64,000 bases of DNA from DATFFO01 sp963772815 (GCA_963772815.1 CAVYYV010000006.1:620001-684000), one strand, 5' to 3'. Counted from the stretch's first letter, positions 9,286 through 20,045 are shown. Notes: generated by a model not told the origin, from the sequence alone. Numbers and translations: made by a program.

Positions 9286-10572
9286 ATGCGATTGAGCTTG
9301 AACGAAGCGTCGATGCGGGCGTGGGAGAACCGCCTCGATGCCCTCTCGGCCAGCCTGGCGGCCGACTTCCCGGGAGAGCGGCCCGGGCGTCAACCGGTCC
9401 ACACCGTCTACGGGGGGGCGCATCTGTTTCGAGCGGAAACCGGTCCCAAGCTGGGTGAGCTGGCCCGCCGGGCCCTGGACGAGTTCGCCCCCGATCCGGC
9501 CACGTTTGCCGATGCCATTGGCATCCCACACCCCGATCTGGCCGAGCGAGTGTACGAACGCGTGCGGGACAAGCTCTCCACCGAGCCGGTGGAGGACTAC
9601 CGACTCGACTTCGAGGATGGCTACGGCCAGCGCTCAGACGAGGAAGAGGACTCCCACGCCGTCTCCGCCGCAGGGGAGGTGGCGATGGGGATGGAGCGAC
9701 AGACGCTTCCTCCCTTCATGGGAATCCGGGTCAAATCGTTGAGCGGAGAGCAGTGGCGACGCTGTCTGCGCACCATGGACCTGTTCATCACCAACCTGGT
9801 GGCTCGGGCCGGCGAGCTACCCGCCGGGTTCGTGGTCACCCTCCCCAAAATCCAGAGCCCCGAACAGGTGATCGTCCTCGATGAGGCCCTGACCGAGCTC
9901 GAGACTCGCCTCGGCCTGGACCGTGTCCCGATCGAGTTGATGATGGAAACACCCCAGATGGTGATCGACCAGGATGGGACGATGGGAGTAAGGCGATACC
10001 TGATAGCCGGGCAACGCCGGGTACGGGGCGTCCATTTCGGGACCTACGACTACACGGCGTCGCTTAACATCACCGCCGCCCATCAGTCCATGACCCACCC
10101 CGCCTGTGACTTCGCCCGGCACGTCATGCAGGCGAGCCTGGCCGGGACCGGCGTGTGGCTGTCCGATGGCGCCACCAATGTGATGCCGGTGGGGGACACG
10201 ACCACCGTGCACGCTGCCTGGCGACTGCACTACACCCACGTCCGTCACTCGCTCATGCACGCCTACTACCAGGGATGGGACCTCCATCCGGCCCAGCTTT
10301 CGACTCGGTTCGCCGCCGTGTACGCCTTCTTCCTAGAAGGCCTGGAGGGGGCGGGACAACGCCTGTCCAATTTCGTCGAGCAGGCCGCCAAGGCCACGCT
10401 GGTGGGAGATGTGTTCGACGACGCCGCCACCGGCCAGGGCCTTCTCAACTACTTCCTACGGGGCGTCAACTGCGGCGCCATCACCGAAGAAGAAGCCCGA
10501 AGCCGCACCGGCCTCAACACCGACGAGCTCCACACCCGCTCATTCACCCGCATCCTGGAGGGTCGCCGATGA
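9286..10572 (+). CDS. DUF6986 / HpcH-HpaI aldolase-citrate lyase-like protein
   Basis: A 428-residue protein of the pyruvate-kinase-like TIM-barrel lyase superfamily. Diagnostic stretches are VEDYRLDFEDGYGQR (metal-binding acidic region), IELMMETPQMV and GVHFGTYDYTASL. The reaction is not established to my knowledge; relatives sit with allantoin/purine-catabolic genes in other actinobacteria, which fits the divergent operon here. Start choice is uncertain: the ATG at 9286 directly abuts AGGAAGG (9279-9285), so either translation starts at the TTG at 9292, six bases after that site, or the mRNA is leaderless. Ends just before a large perfect inverted repeat. Confidence 0.72.
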   Translation: MRLSLNEASMRAWENRLDALSASLAADFPGERPGRQPVHTVYGGAHLFRAETGPKLGELARRALDEFAPDPATFADAIGIPHPDLAERVYERVRDKLSTEPVEDYRLDFEDGYGQRSDEEEDSHAVSAAGEVAMGMERQTLPPFMGIRVKSLSGEQWRRCLRTMDLFITNLVARAGELPAGFVVTLPKIQSPEQVIVLDEALTELETRLGLDRVPIELMMETPQMVIDQDGTMGVRRYLIAGQRRVRGVHFGTYDYTASLNITAAHQSMTHPACDFARHVMQASLAGTGVWLSDGATNVMPVGDTTTVHAAWRLHYTHVRHSLMHAYYQGWDLHPAQLSTRFAAVYAFFLEGLEGAGQRLSNFVEQAAKATLVGDVFDDAATGQGLLNYFLRGVNCGAITEEEARSRTGLNTDELHTRSFTRILEGRR

Positions 10573-10573
10573 C

Positions 10574-10618
10574 TCTGTGAACCGTTTCGCGGCTGTCAGC
10601 CGCGAAACGGTTCACAGA
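10574..10618 (+). terminator. Large perfect inverted repeat (terminator-like), family member 1
   Basis: Two 22-base arms, beginning TCTGTGAACC and ending GGTTCACAGA, separated by one base. It starts two bases after the stop of the DUF6986 gene. No T-tract follows, so termination would rely on the hairpin alone. The same 10-base outer sequence and the same 45-base total length recur at 45978-46022. Confidence 0.7.
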
Positions 10619-10763
10619 AAGGCCCCTACGGCCCCACGGCGACCCATCGGTTAGGATTTGGGGGATGCTGAGAGTGATGCCGATGGAGAGTCGAAAGGGT
10701 TGTACGCGGCTCCATAGGCCGATCTCGTCCTCCCTGCCCATCTTCCAGCACAGAGGAGATCTC

Positions 10764-12041
10764 ATGAGCGACCATCTCACCCGTCACTCCAAATTCGTCG
10801 CCCCCGTAATCGCCTTCGACACCCCGATCGTGGCCGATCGAGCCGAGGGCATCTGGATCACCGACATCGACGGCAACCGCTTCGCCGACTTCGCCTGCGG
10901 CACGGCCGTCGTCAACCTGGGTCACAACCATCCCGCCGTCGTTGCCGCCGCCCATGCCCAGCTCGACAAGCTGGTCCATTCAGGTTGCGTCGTTCACTAC
11001 GACACACTGGTGGACGCCGCCGAGAAGCTGGTGCACATCGCCCCGGCCGGAATCGAAAAGTTCGGATACGCCAACTCCGGGTCCGAGGCCGTGGAAGCAG
11101 CGGTCAAGCTGGCCCGCTACACCACGGGCCGTCCGGGCGTGATCGCCTTCCGGGGGGCCTTCCACGGCCGCACCATGGGCTCAGTCTCATACACGACCTC
11201 CAACGCCAAGTACCGCAGCGGATACCACCCCATTCTGGGCTCAACATTCGTCGCCCCCTTCCCCCATCCGTACCGCTGGGGCGCGTCGGAGGACGAGGCG
11301 GTGGAACGATGCCTCGAGGAGCTGCGCCTCATCTTCAAGCACGTCGTGACGCCGGACCACATCGGAGCGATGCTCATCGAGCCCATGCAGGGAGAAGGCG
11401 GTTACTACCCCGCACCGGAATCGTTCCTGTCGGCCCTGCGCTCGATCTGCGACGAAGAGGGAATCATGCTCGTCTTCGACGAAGTGCAGACCGGCTTCGG
11501 CCGGACCGCCGAGTGGTTCGCCACCGACCATTACGGAGTCAACCCCGATGTGATCGCTCTCGGCAAGGGAATCGCCAACGGCCTCCCTCTCTCGGCCTAT
11601 GGCGCCTCAGCCGATGTGATCGACGGTTGGCCGGTCGGAGCTCACGGAACCACGTTCGGGGGGAACCCAGTCAGCTGCGCCGCCTCGGTGGCCGTGATTG
11701 ACGTCATGGGCGATCTACTTCCGCATGCTCGAGAGCTGTCCAAGCGTGCCTTCGAACAGCTGGACGATTTGGCCGAGCAGCATCCGACCATCGGGAACGT
11801 TCGGGGCCTCGGCCTGATGATCGGCATCGAGCTCGTCTCGGATCGACAGACCCGTCAGCAATCCGCCGAGGCCTTTCGTGCGGTTCAGCAATACTGCCTG
11901 GAGCGGGAGTTGATCATCATCGACTGTGGGCCCGACGGCAATGTCATCCGATTCATTCCGGCCCTCATCACCACCGACGAGGAGCTCGACTGGGCCATCG
12001 GCCTGATGGACGAGGGCCTGACGGCGTGGGAATCCCGCTGA
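10764..12041 (+). CDS. Class III (GabT-like) aminotransferase
   Basis: Pyridoxal-phosphate enzyme of the 4-aminobutyrate/ornithine aminotransferase group. The 425-residue product (ATG 10764, preceded by GAGGAG) shows the phosphate-binding NSGSEAVEAAVKLAR near residue 100, GAFHGRTMGS, LVFDEVQTGFGRTA (cofactor aspartate) and the Schiff-base lysine in ALGKGIANGLPL near residue 270. Substrate preference is not clear; beta-alanine, GABA or another omega-amine are all possible. The frame upstream to 10665 is not needed. The gene lies in the same direction as DUF6986 but is separated from it by a hairpin, so it is likely its own unit. Confidence 0.88.
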   Translation: MSDHLTRHSKFVAPVIAFDTPIVADRAEGIWITDIDGNRFADFACGTAVVNLGHNHPAVVAAAHAQLDKLVHSGCVVHYDTLVDAAEKLVHIAPAGIEKFGYANSGSEAVEAAVKLARYTTGRPGVIAFRGAFHGRTMGSVSYTTSNAKYRSGYHPILGSTFVAPFPHPYRWGASEDEAVERCLEELRLIFKHVVTPDHIGAMLIEPMQGEGGYYPAPESFLSALRSICDEEGIMLVFDEVQTGFGRTAEWFATDHYGVNPDVIALGKGIANGLPLSAYGASADVIDGWPVGAHGTTFGGNPVSCAASVAVIDVMGDLLPHARELSKRAFEQLDDLAEQHPTIGNVRGLGLMIGIELVSDRQTRQQSAEAFRAVQQYCLERELIIIDCGPDGNVIRFIPALITTDEELDWAIGLMDEGLTAWESR

Positions 12042-12076
12042 GACTCGACGCGCACCACCCGAGCTCCGGGAACCGG

Positions 12077-12919
12077 ATGCGGTGGCGGAACCGTCCAAGC
12101 GCCGTGACCCGCCATCTAACCGTTGCAGCCGCGTTCACCTTGATTCTGTCGGCATGTGGGGGAGGGTCGGGGTTGTCGAACACCGTGCCGCCCGACCCCG
12201 AGGTGGCGGTGCTGACCGTCACCACCGAAGGAGGCTTCGTCCCTCCCGACTTCCGGGTGGGCAACCTGCCCCGCTACGTGGTCGGCGCAGACCACACCCT
12301 CTACTACCACGGACCGGTGCCCGAGATCTTTCCCGGACCGTTGCTCCCGAATGTCCAGATGGTTGAGCTGAGCGGGCAGGCCTGGAAGGACATTTTCGAT
12401 GTCGTGGCGGAGCTGGGACTCCCCGACTACGCCGAGAAGCTGGACGATCAGGGAGCCGACCAGATCGCCGACGCCGGCACCGACGTGATCACCTATCACG
12501 ACGCCAACGGAGACCACCGGCTGGCCATCTACGCCCTGGGCGTAACCAACGGCTCTACATCCCAGGACCGGCTCCTGGCCACCGACCTCATGCAGATCCT
12601 CGACGACGCCGCCTTCAAAGGCGAGAGCCAGCCGTTCTCGCCTTTGACCCTGCAGGTGGCGGCCGGAGACGCCGGGCTGGATGTCGAGCCGGGAATGGCC
12701 GCGGTGCAGGCCTGGCCGCTCGATGTGACCTATGCGGACATGACGGACTGGATTGTCGGATGGCGATGTGTCGAAGTTGGCGGCCCGAAGGTCTCCGACC
12801 TCATGGGGACGTTCGGCGACGCCAACCTGGCCACTCTCTGGGACACGGGGACGGAACAGGTGAATCTCAGGGTGGTTCCACTGATGCCGGGCCAGGAGGC
12901 CTGCCCGACCAACCCCTGA
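12077..12919 (+). CDS. Putative secreted lipoprotein, unknown function
   Basis: A 280-residue protein with a type II signal peptide: basic start MRWRNRPSAVTRH, hydrophobic LTVAAAFTLILSAC with the lipobox cysteine near residue 28, then a glycine/serine linker. The mature part contains repeated beta-strand-like stretches (VVGADHTLYYHGPVPEIFPG; DVTYADMTDWIVGWRCVEVGG) but no family that I recognise. ATG 12077 was chosen because it gives the canonical signal peptide; the frame is open upstream through the aminotransferase end. Probably anchored on the outer face of the cytoplasmic membrane. Confidence 0.7.
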   Translation: MRWRNRPSAVTRHLTVAAAFTLILSACGGGSGLSNTVPPDPEVAVLTVTTEGGFVPPDFRVGNLPRYVVGADHTLYYHGPVPEIFPGPLLPNVQMVELSGQAWKDIFDVVAELGLPDYAEKLDDQGADQIADAGTDVITYHDANGDHRLAIYALGVTNGSTSQDRLLATDLMQILDDAAFKGESQPFSPLTLQVAAGDAGLDVEPGMAAVQAWPLDVTYADMTDWIVGWRCVEVGGPKVSDLMGTFGDANLATLWDTGTEQVNLRVVPLMPGQEACPTNP

Positions 12920-12940
12920 CTCCCGTAGCATTGCGGGCCA

Positions 12941-13423
12941 ATGAGCCCGGCAGGTGAGTTTCTCATAGGTCTCGTGCTCCTGGTCGGCGTGGCCGGGACC
13001 GTGCTTCCCCTCCTTCCCGGCCTCGCCCTGGAGATCGGAGGCGTATTCCTGTGGGCGCTGATCGAGGCCACCCCGCCGGCCTGGTCGACGGCGGCGGCGG
13101 CACTGGTGGTGGCCGCCGCCGGCACCGTGGTCAAGTATCTGATACCGGGTCGGCGGCTCAAGGCGGCGGGCATCCCCCGGATGACTCTCTACTTCGCCGG
13201 TGGCCTGGCCATCGTCGGCTTCTTCGTCATCCCCGTGGTGGGAGCACCGCTGGGATTCGTCCTCGGCACCTACCTGGCCGAGCGCCGCCGGGTCGGGGCC
13301 GGCCACGCCTGGCCCTCCACCACCCGGTCGCTCCAGGCCGTGGCCCTGTCGATCGGTATCGAGCTGACCGCCGGGTTGATGGTGTTCGGCCTGTGGCTGG
13401 CCGTGGTCTTGTTCTGGACCTGA
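12941..13423 (+). CDS. DUF456 family integral membrane protein
   Basis: A 160-residue protein with about four hydrophobic spans and the typical DUF456 opening FLIGLVLLVGVAGTVLPLLPGLALEIGGVFLWAL, then YFAGGLAIVGFFVIPVVGAPLGFVLGTYLAE. The glycine zipper motifs are characteristic of this family, whose role is unknown. Starts 21 bases after the lipoprotein gene. Its stop codon (13421-13423) directly abuts the convergent stop of the degraded acs gene. Confidence 0.82.
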   Translation: MSPAGEFLIGLVLLVGVAGTVLPLLPGLALEIGGVFLWALIEATPPAWSTAAAALVVAAAGTVVKYLIPGRRLKAAGIPRMTLYFAGGLAIVGFFVIPVVGAPLGFVLGTYLAERRRVGAGHAWPSTTRSLQAVALSIGIELTAGLMVFGLWLAVVLFWT

Positions 13424-15378
<1,955 letters not shown>

Positions 15379-15506
15379 AGCGATCCTTCCGACGCGAATT
15401 CCGTGCGGCCATCCTATGCAGGTCCGAAATGCCGTGCCCCAGGTGACACCGATCGCGACACGCTTTCGCCCGACAGGGACGGGCCGGATCTGGCACACTC
15501 GAATCC

Positions 15507-16739
15507 ATGGCCCTGCCCGACTACACGGCCGAAGCCACCTACCGCCTGACGCGGCTTCCTGTCGAGGCAGCCTCCACCCTGCTCCCCGACGCCTATTGCG
15601 AGCCCGCCTTCCACGCCATGGAGAGCGAGCACCTGTGGGCCACAAGCTGGGTGTGCGTGGGAGTTCTGTCCGAAGTGACACAGCCCGGCCAAGTGCTGGT
15701 CAGGTCGGTAGCGGGCCGCTCGGTGATCATCACCCGGAACGCCGAAGGCCGGATACGCGCCTTCCTCAACGTGTGCCGCCACCGAGGCACGGAGCTGGTG
15801 GAGTACGACTGCGAGGTAGGAGGCCGGTTTCGCTGCCCATACCACGCCTGGGCCTACGACCTGGACGGGGCATGTATCGGCACGCCCTTGTTCGAGGGAT
15901 CCGACATTCCCGATGATCAGCGCGCCCTGTTCGACATGTCGGATGTCAAGGCGTTCGATAGGGCGGACTATGGGCTCTTCCCGGTCCGAACCGCCACCTG
16001 GGGCTGTTTGCTGTTCGCGACGCTCTCCGAGACAGCCCCCGAGCTGGATGTCTGGCTCGGGGATCTGCCCGAGCGCCTGGGCGGCTACGAGCTGGAGTCC
16101 TGGCAAATCCAGGCCACCAAGGACTACGACATCGAGGCGAACTGGAAGCTGATCGCCGAGAACTTCATGGAGTACTACCACCTGCCCTGGGTCCATCCCG
16201 AGCTGATCAAGGTGTCCCGGGTGAAGGACCACTACCGATACCAGGGCCCGGGCATGTACACCGGGATGACCACCAACCCGGTCAGCCGAGACGAGAACTC
16301 GGTGTGGCTGGACCTCCCTCCCCACCCCGGCGTCGGTGGTAAGGACCTCACATCGGGCAGGTTCGTGATGATCTTTCCCAACGTGGCTCTGTCGCTGCTC
16401 CCCAACCACGCCTTCGTGATGGTCCTCCAACCAAAGGGCCCCGGGGAGACCAGGGAGTCCACCTTCCTGCTCACCCATTCCGACACCATGGAGGGTGAGG
16501 AGAGCCGGGGAGCGCTGCAGAAGCTGCATGCCTTCTGGGACGACGTCAACGTCGAGGACATCGAGATCGTCGAACGCGTCCAGCGGGGAATCGCCACCCC
16601 CGAGTACCGGGGCGGACGCATGTGCTACCGCTTCGAGGAGCCACTGCACCGGTTCCAGAACATGGTCATCGACCGTATGGTCGGGATCGAGCGTATCCCA
16701 GAAGGGGACGAGGTCGACGAGGTCCCCGTGTTCGGATGA
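15507..16739 (+). CDS. Rieske-type aromatic/quaternary-amine oxygenase, alpha subunit
   Basis: Non-haem iron oxygenase of 410 residues. The N-terminal Rieske domain has CRHRG (about residue 92) and CPYHAW (about 112), binding a [2Fe-2S] cluster. The catalytic domain has the mononuclear-iron motif NFMEYYHLPWVHPEL near residue 220. The protein resembles oxygenases that demethylate betaines (GbcA/stachydrine type) about as much as ring hydroxylases, and no beta subunit is encoded nearby, which favours the former. No dedicated reductase is visible in the window. Start ATG 15507; overlaps the next gene as ATGA. With the GFA protein it suggests a reaction that releases formaldehyde. Confidence 0.85.
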   Translation: MALPDYTAEATYRLTRLPVEAASTLLPDAYCEPAFHAMESEHLWATSWVCVGVLSEVTQPGQVLVRSVAGRSVIITRNAEGRIRAFLNVCRHRGTELVEYDCEVGGRFRCPYHAWAYDLDGACIGTPLFEGSDIPDDQRALFDMSDVKAFDRADYGLFPVRTATWGCLLFATLSETAPELDVWLGDLPERLGGYELESWQIQATKDYDIEANWKLIAENFMEYYHLPWVHPELIKVSRVKDHYRYQGPGMYTGMTTNPVSRDENSVWLDLPPHPGVGGKDLTSGRFVMIFPNVALSLLPNHAFVMVLQPKGPGETRESTFLLTHSDTMEGEESRGALQKLHAFWDDVNVEDIEIVERVQRGIATPEYRGGRMCYRFEEPLHRFQNMVIDRMVGIERIPEGDEVDEVPVFG

Positions 16740-17137
16740 AGACCGGCGCTACCGGAGGGTGCGCCTGCGGGCGGGTGCGCTACCGGGTGGAGGGGCAGCT
16801 TCGGGATGTGATCAACTGCCACTGCGACCGTTGCCGGCGAACCAGCGGGCATTTTATGGCCGCTGCCGCGGCCGCCTCAGACGACCTCGTCATCGAAGAC
16901 ACCCGGGCATTGCGCTGGTGGCAGGCGACCGACGACGTGAGTTACGGGTTCTGCTCCAACTGCGGCGGCACCCTGTTCTGGAAATCCGCCGCAAGACCCC
17001 AGACGATCTCGATAGCGGCCGGCAGTCTCGATCCGCCTACTGGACTCGAGACCGTCCTCACCCTCTTCACCGAGCACGCCTCCGACTACCACCGACTCGA
17101 CGAATCGATCGAGAGCCTGCCCGGCGATCGGGCCTAG
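16736..17137 (+). CDS. GFA-family zinc protein (CENP-V/GFA domain)
   Basis: A 133-residue protein with the GFA zinc ligands: GGCACGRVRYRVEG at the N-terminus, NCHCDRCRRTSGH, and FCSNCGGTLFW. The family includes glutathione-dependent formaldehyde-activating enzyme but most members have no proven role. Start ATG 16736 overlaps the oxygenase stop by 4 bases, so it is co-translated with it; formaldehyde handling after oxidative demethylation is the natural reading, by inference. The stop overlaps the convergent M24 gene stop by 4 bases. Confidence 0.85.
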   Translation: MKTGATGGCACGRVRYRVEGQLRDVINCHCDRCRRTSGHFMAAAAAASDDLVIEDTRALRWWQATDDVSYGFCSNCGGTLFWKSAARPQTISIAAGSLDPPTGLETVLTLFTEHASDYHRLDESIESLPGDRA

Positions 17138-18447
17138 CTGCGGACCAGACCGAGCGGATAGGTCGACAGCGTCTCGGGGCCCTTCTCTGTGACCAGGACC
17201 TGTTCTTCCAGCTTGACCCCCTCACCACCGTCACGCCGCCCCACGAAGCTCTCGACGCACATCACCATCCCCGGCTCCATCACCCCGTCGTAGCCGATGT
17301 CGTCCCACTGGTCCCGAAAGCACACCCCGGGATACTCGTCGCACAGCCCCACCCCGTGATAGAGGACCGTGTAACGGCGATAGGCGTCGTGGTCGGGAAC
17401 GTGGGCCTGCCAGGCCAGCTCCTTGAACCCGGTGCCAGGCTGAAGCAACTCCGTGTTGGTCCGGATCTGCTCGGCGGCCAGTTCGAACACCTGGCGTTGG
17501 TTGGGACTGGGTGAGCGATCTCCACAGACCCACGTGCGGGAGATGTCCACGCACGCCCCGTAGCTACCGATCAGGTCGGTGTCGAACGCGACCAGGTCGC
17601 CATCTTCGATGACCCGGCTGGAGCACTCCTGGTACCAGGGGTTGGTCCTGGGGCCGGACGAGAGCAGCCTGGTCTCGATCCACTCCCCGCCCCGGGCGAT
17701 CGATTCGGCGTGAAGGTAGGCCCAGAGGCGCTGCTCGGTGATCCCCGGCACCAGCGCGTCCTGCATCACCGACATGGCGGCCTCAGCGGCGGCGATTGCA
17801 CAGCGCATGGCCTTGATCTCCTCGGGGTGCTTGATGACCCGGGCGAGTTCCATGACCTCCTCGCCGTTGTGGACGCTCACGCCACGGGTGCCGAGAGCCG
17901 CCACCCCCTCTGCGTTCATGCGGTCGCTGGCCAACCGGGAGTTGCCGCCACCGTGCCGGCGCACCAGGTCGGCGATTTCGTCGGCCCAGCGTTGGGCCTG
18001 CTCGGCGAACTTAGGCCCGGCTCCGAAGTAGTACCAGGGGGTGGCGGGCCGCACCTCGGACACGAGGGGAAGGTGGTCACTGAGATGAGCGGCGGACGGA
18101 AACTCGAACAGCACCACCGGACCATCGGTGGGGACGAAGCAGTAGCGGGCGGCGTTGTGCAGGATCCAGACCTGCATGTTGGTGCTGTCAGTGGCATAGC
18201 GAACGTTGAGCGGGTCGAACAGGACGATCCCCGCGTAGTCGAAGCGGGCCAGCTGTTCCCGCACACGATCCAGGCGATAGCGCCTGATCACGTCCTGGTC
18301 GGGCAGGTCCAGACCCAGCGCCTCCCACTCGCCCAAAGCCGGCTCGCCAGGCCCGAGCACATGCCAATTGAGGGTCTCCGATCCGCCTTCGGGAGTGATC
18401 CGGGCGCGATAACGAGGAACCGTCGCACCGTCCCGGGACTGATTCAT
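17134..18447 (-). CDS. M24 peptidase-fold enzyme, DddP-like
   Basis: A 437-residue pita-bread-fold metalloenzyme of the creatinase/prolidase superfamily. ATG 18447 is preceded by GAGGAGAACCT, a good ribosome site. Metal-ligand positions are intact: AFDTDLIGSYGACVDISRTW (three aspartates), LYHGVGL (His), CVESFVG (Glu) and KLEEQVLVT (Glu). The DTD arrangement, NVRYATDSTNMQVW, and IETRLLSSGPRTNPWYQE resemble the DMSP lyase DddP more than creatinase or prolidase, but I cannot separate DddP from its uncharacterised sisters without alignment. Convergent with the Rieske-GFA pair. Its 5' end exists as a degraded second copy at 19630-19847. Confidence 0.72.
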   Translation of the reverse strand: MNQSRDGATVPRYRARITPEGGSETLNWHVLGPGEPALGEWEALGLDLPDQDVIRRYRLDRVREQLARFDYAGIVLFDPLNVRYATDSTNMQVWILHNAARYCFVPTDGPVVLFEFPSAAHLSDHLPLVSEVRPATPWYYFGAGPKFAEQAQRWADEIADLVRRHGGGNSRLASDRMNAEGVAALGTRGVSVHNGEEVMELARVIKHPEEIKAMRCAIAAAEAAMSVMQDALVPGITEQRLWAYLHAESIARGGEWIETRLLSSGPRTNPWYQECSSRVIEDGDLVAFDTDLIGSYGACVDISRTWVCGDRSPSPNQRQVFELAAEQIRTNTELLQPGTGFKELAWQAHVPDHDAYRRYTVLYHGVGLCDEYPGVCFRDQWDDIGYDGVMEPGMVMCVESFVGRRDGGEGVKLEEQVLVTEKGPETLSTYPLGLVRS

Positions 18448-18693
18448 CAGGTTCTCCTCTGCCTGGCCAGCAGACCCTGGCGACGTGGAGCCTAGAGCTT
18501 GTCGTGTTCGATGCAGGGTGTCCTTCGATCTGACGGACGCACTGTAAGTTTCGACTCCTGCTTCCACGCTTGATCCGTCATAGGAACATGCCCCGACATA
18601 GCTTCTGGCCGTGACCTGATCGGTGGGATCCGCTACACCGCGTTCGCTTCGCTCCGTCAGGTCGTACATGCAAGCGACCGAAAGGAGGGTGCG
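18448..18693. promoter_or_regulatory. Divergent intergenic region, partly duplicated at 19848-20045
   Basis: Separates the M24 gene from the first SLH gene. Short blocks recur in the same order in 19848-20045: GGAGCCTAGA, CATAGGAAC, and a CTCCGT-CAGGT block shortly before the ribosome site. The second copy lies between the M24 remnant and the second SLH gene, so the whole divergent promoter was copied with them. No reliable -35/-10 pair can be named. Confidence 0.6.
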
Positions 18694-19488
18694 ATGCCCG
18701 CACCCGACAATCGCAAGAGGCTCAGCGCGTTCGTGGTAGCACTTGCTCTACTGATTGCCACACCACTCACCGTGGTAGCCGCGTCCGGATTCACAGACGT
18801 ACCCGACTCCAACGTGTTCAAGGCCGACATACAGTGGCTCGCCAACGCAGGCGTGACCAAGGGCTGCAACCCGCCCGCCAACACCGAGTTCTGCCCGTCG
18901 GACAACGTGACTCGTGAGCAGATGGCTGCCTTCATGCACCGCCTCGCCCAATACATCGGCGCAGAAGACGGCACCCCGGCGCAGGCGGACAACGCCGACC
19001 AGGTGGATGGTCTCGACGCCAACGGCATCAGCCGAGCCGGAACCAATGGTGGCAACACGCTGACGCAGATCACCAGCACCGACCTGGGATCAGGCGCAAA
19101 TATCCTCAACTCAGCCACCATCACGATGCCCGAAGACGGCGCCTTGTTGGTTCTGTGGAGCGTGTGGCAGCAATGCGCCGGCACCGATGAAGCAGAGGTG
19201 CAGCTGTACGTTGATGGCGTCGGAAACGACTCCTCCTTCGTTGTGCTCACTTGCGCCGCTTCAGGCGACAAGGCGACAGCGTCCTTCCAGAATCTGCTGC
19301 CCCTGAGCAAAGGTGTGCATCAACTGGAGATGCACGCACGTGATTACACGGGCGCACCCAACAACCTGACCTTGGGAGACAGTCGCCTTACCGTCGCCTA
19401 TATACCGTTCGACATGACTGGTGGTTCCGCCTTTGACACATTGGGAACGGTCGGTGCTACGCCATCTGGCAACGGACCCGGTCGCTGA
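18694..19488 (+). CDS. Secreted SLH-domain protein, paralogue A
   Basis: A 264-residue exported protein. It starts MPAPDNRKR, followed by a hydrophobic signal segment (LSAFVVALALLIATPLTVVAA) and one S-layer-homology domain at about residues 32-85: FTDVPDSNVFKADIQWLANAG, then the TREQMAAFMHRLAQ helix. Cysteines in GCNPPANTEFCPSD are conserved among all four paralogues. The C-terminal half (VQLYVDGVGNDSSF...RLTVAYIPFDM) looks like a beta-sandwich and is not shared with the others. The ribosome site AAAGGAGGG is strong. Expected to bind the cell wall through the SLH domain and display its C-terminus. Confidence 0.85.
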   Translation: MPAPDNRKRLSAFVVALALLIATPLTVVAASGFTDVPDSNVFKADIQWLANAGVTKGCNPPANTEFCPSDNVTREQMAAFMHRLAQYIGAEDGTPAQADNADQVDGLDANGISRAGTNGGNTLTQITSTDLGSGANILNSATITMPEDGALLVLWSVWQQCAGTDEAEVQLYVDGVGNDSSFVVLTCAASGDKATASFQNLLPLSKGVHQLEMHARDYTGAPNNLTLGDSRLTVAYIPFDMTGGSAFDTLGTVGATPSGNGPGR

Positions 19489-19544
19489 TCGGAAACCCGA
19501 TGCAGTGGGTTAACACGCTGTGCTGCACACGGCATCAGTTCACC

Positions 19545-19580
19545 GACCCTCACGCCGGCGGTTTCGAGGGCGTGAGGGTC
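19545..19580 (+). terminator. Hairpin terminator after SLH gene A
   Basis: Twelve-base perfect arms (GACCCTCACGCC and its complement) around a 12-base loop, 57 bases after the stop of paralogue A. The core CTCACGCC is reused in hairpins after paralogues C and D. Confidence 0.7.
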
Positions 19581-19629
19581 CTACCCGCACATTCCTTGCC
19601 CGGCCCATGGTCGAAGAGAACGATCCCGG

Positions 19630-19847
19630 CAGGCATGGTCGAAGCGGGCCAGATGCTCGGGCACCCGCTGAAGCCGACAGCGCCGGATGACATCCTGGTC
19701 GGGCAGCTCGAGACCCAGCGCCTTCCATTCGCTCAGAGCCGGCTCACCTGGACCGAGGACGTGCCAGTTCAGGGTGTCTGAGCCACCACCGGGAGTGATC
19801 CGGGCACGGTACCGAGGAGCCGTCGCACCGTCCCGGGCCGGGTTCAT
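19630..19847 (-). pseudogene. Remnant of the M24/DddP-like gene 5' end
   Basis: About 72 codons beginning MNPARDGATAPRYRARITP match the first 72 codons of the intact M24 gene (MNQSRDGATVPRYRARITP) almost position by position, through NWHVLGPGEPALSEW and LPDQDVIRR. Similarity then stops and the frame runs into unrelated sequence ending at 19581. The rest of the enzyme, including all metal ligands, is absent. This is a duplication scar: the segment from the M24 5' end through the divergent promoter and SLH gene was copied once. Confidence 0.88.
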
Positions 19848-20045
19848 CAACCCTCCTCCAACCCAACGCTGGGCTGATTGAGGAGCCTAGACCGGGCCCG
19901 ATCCACGGGGCTCAAGATTTCTCCGTCTGCTGAAGGCATAGGAACGTGTCGTAAGGTAGGTTCGATAGGACCTGCTCGGGGGAACGCCGGTAGACGTCTT
20001 GCTCCGTTCAGGTTGTCAACATCCGCAACCGGAAGGAGGGCCACC

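Noticed and set aside
17134..18447. Naming the M24 enzyme creatinase on the basis of fold
   Set aside because: The DTD metal arrangement and neighbouring residues look more DddP-like, and no creatininase or sarcosine oxidase genes are near.
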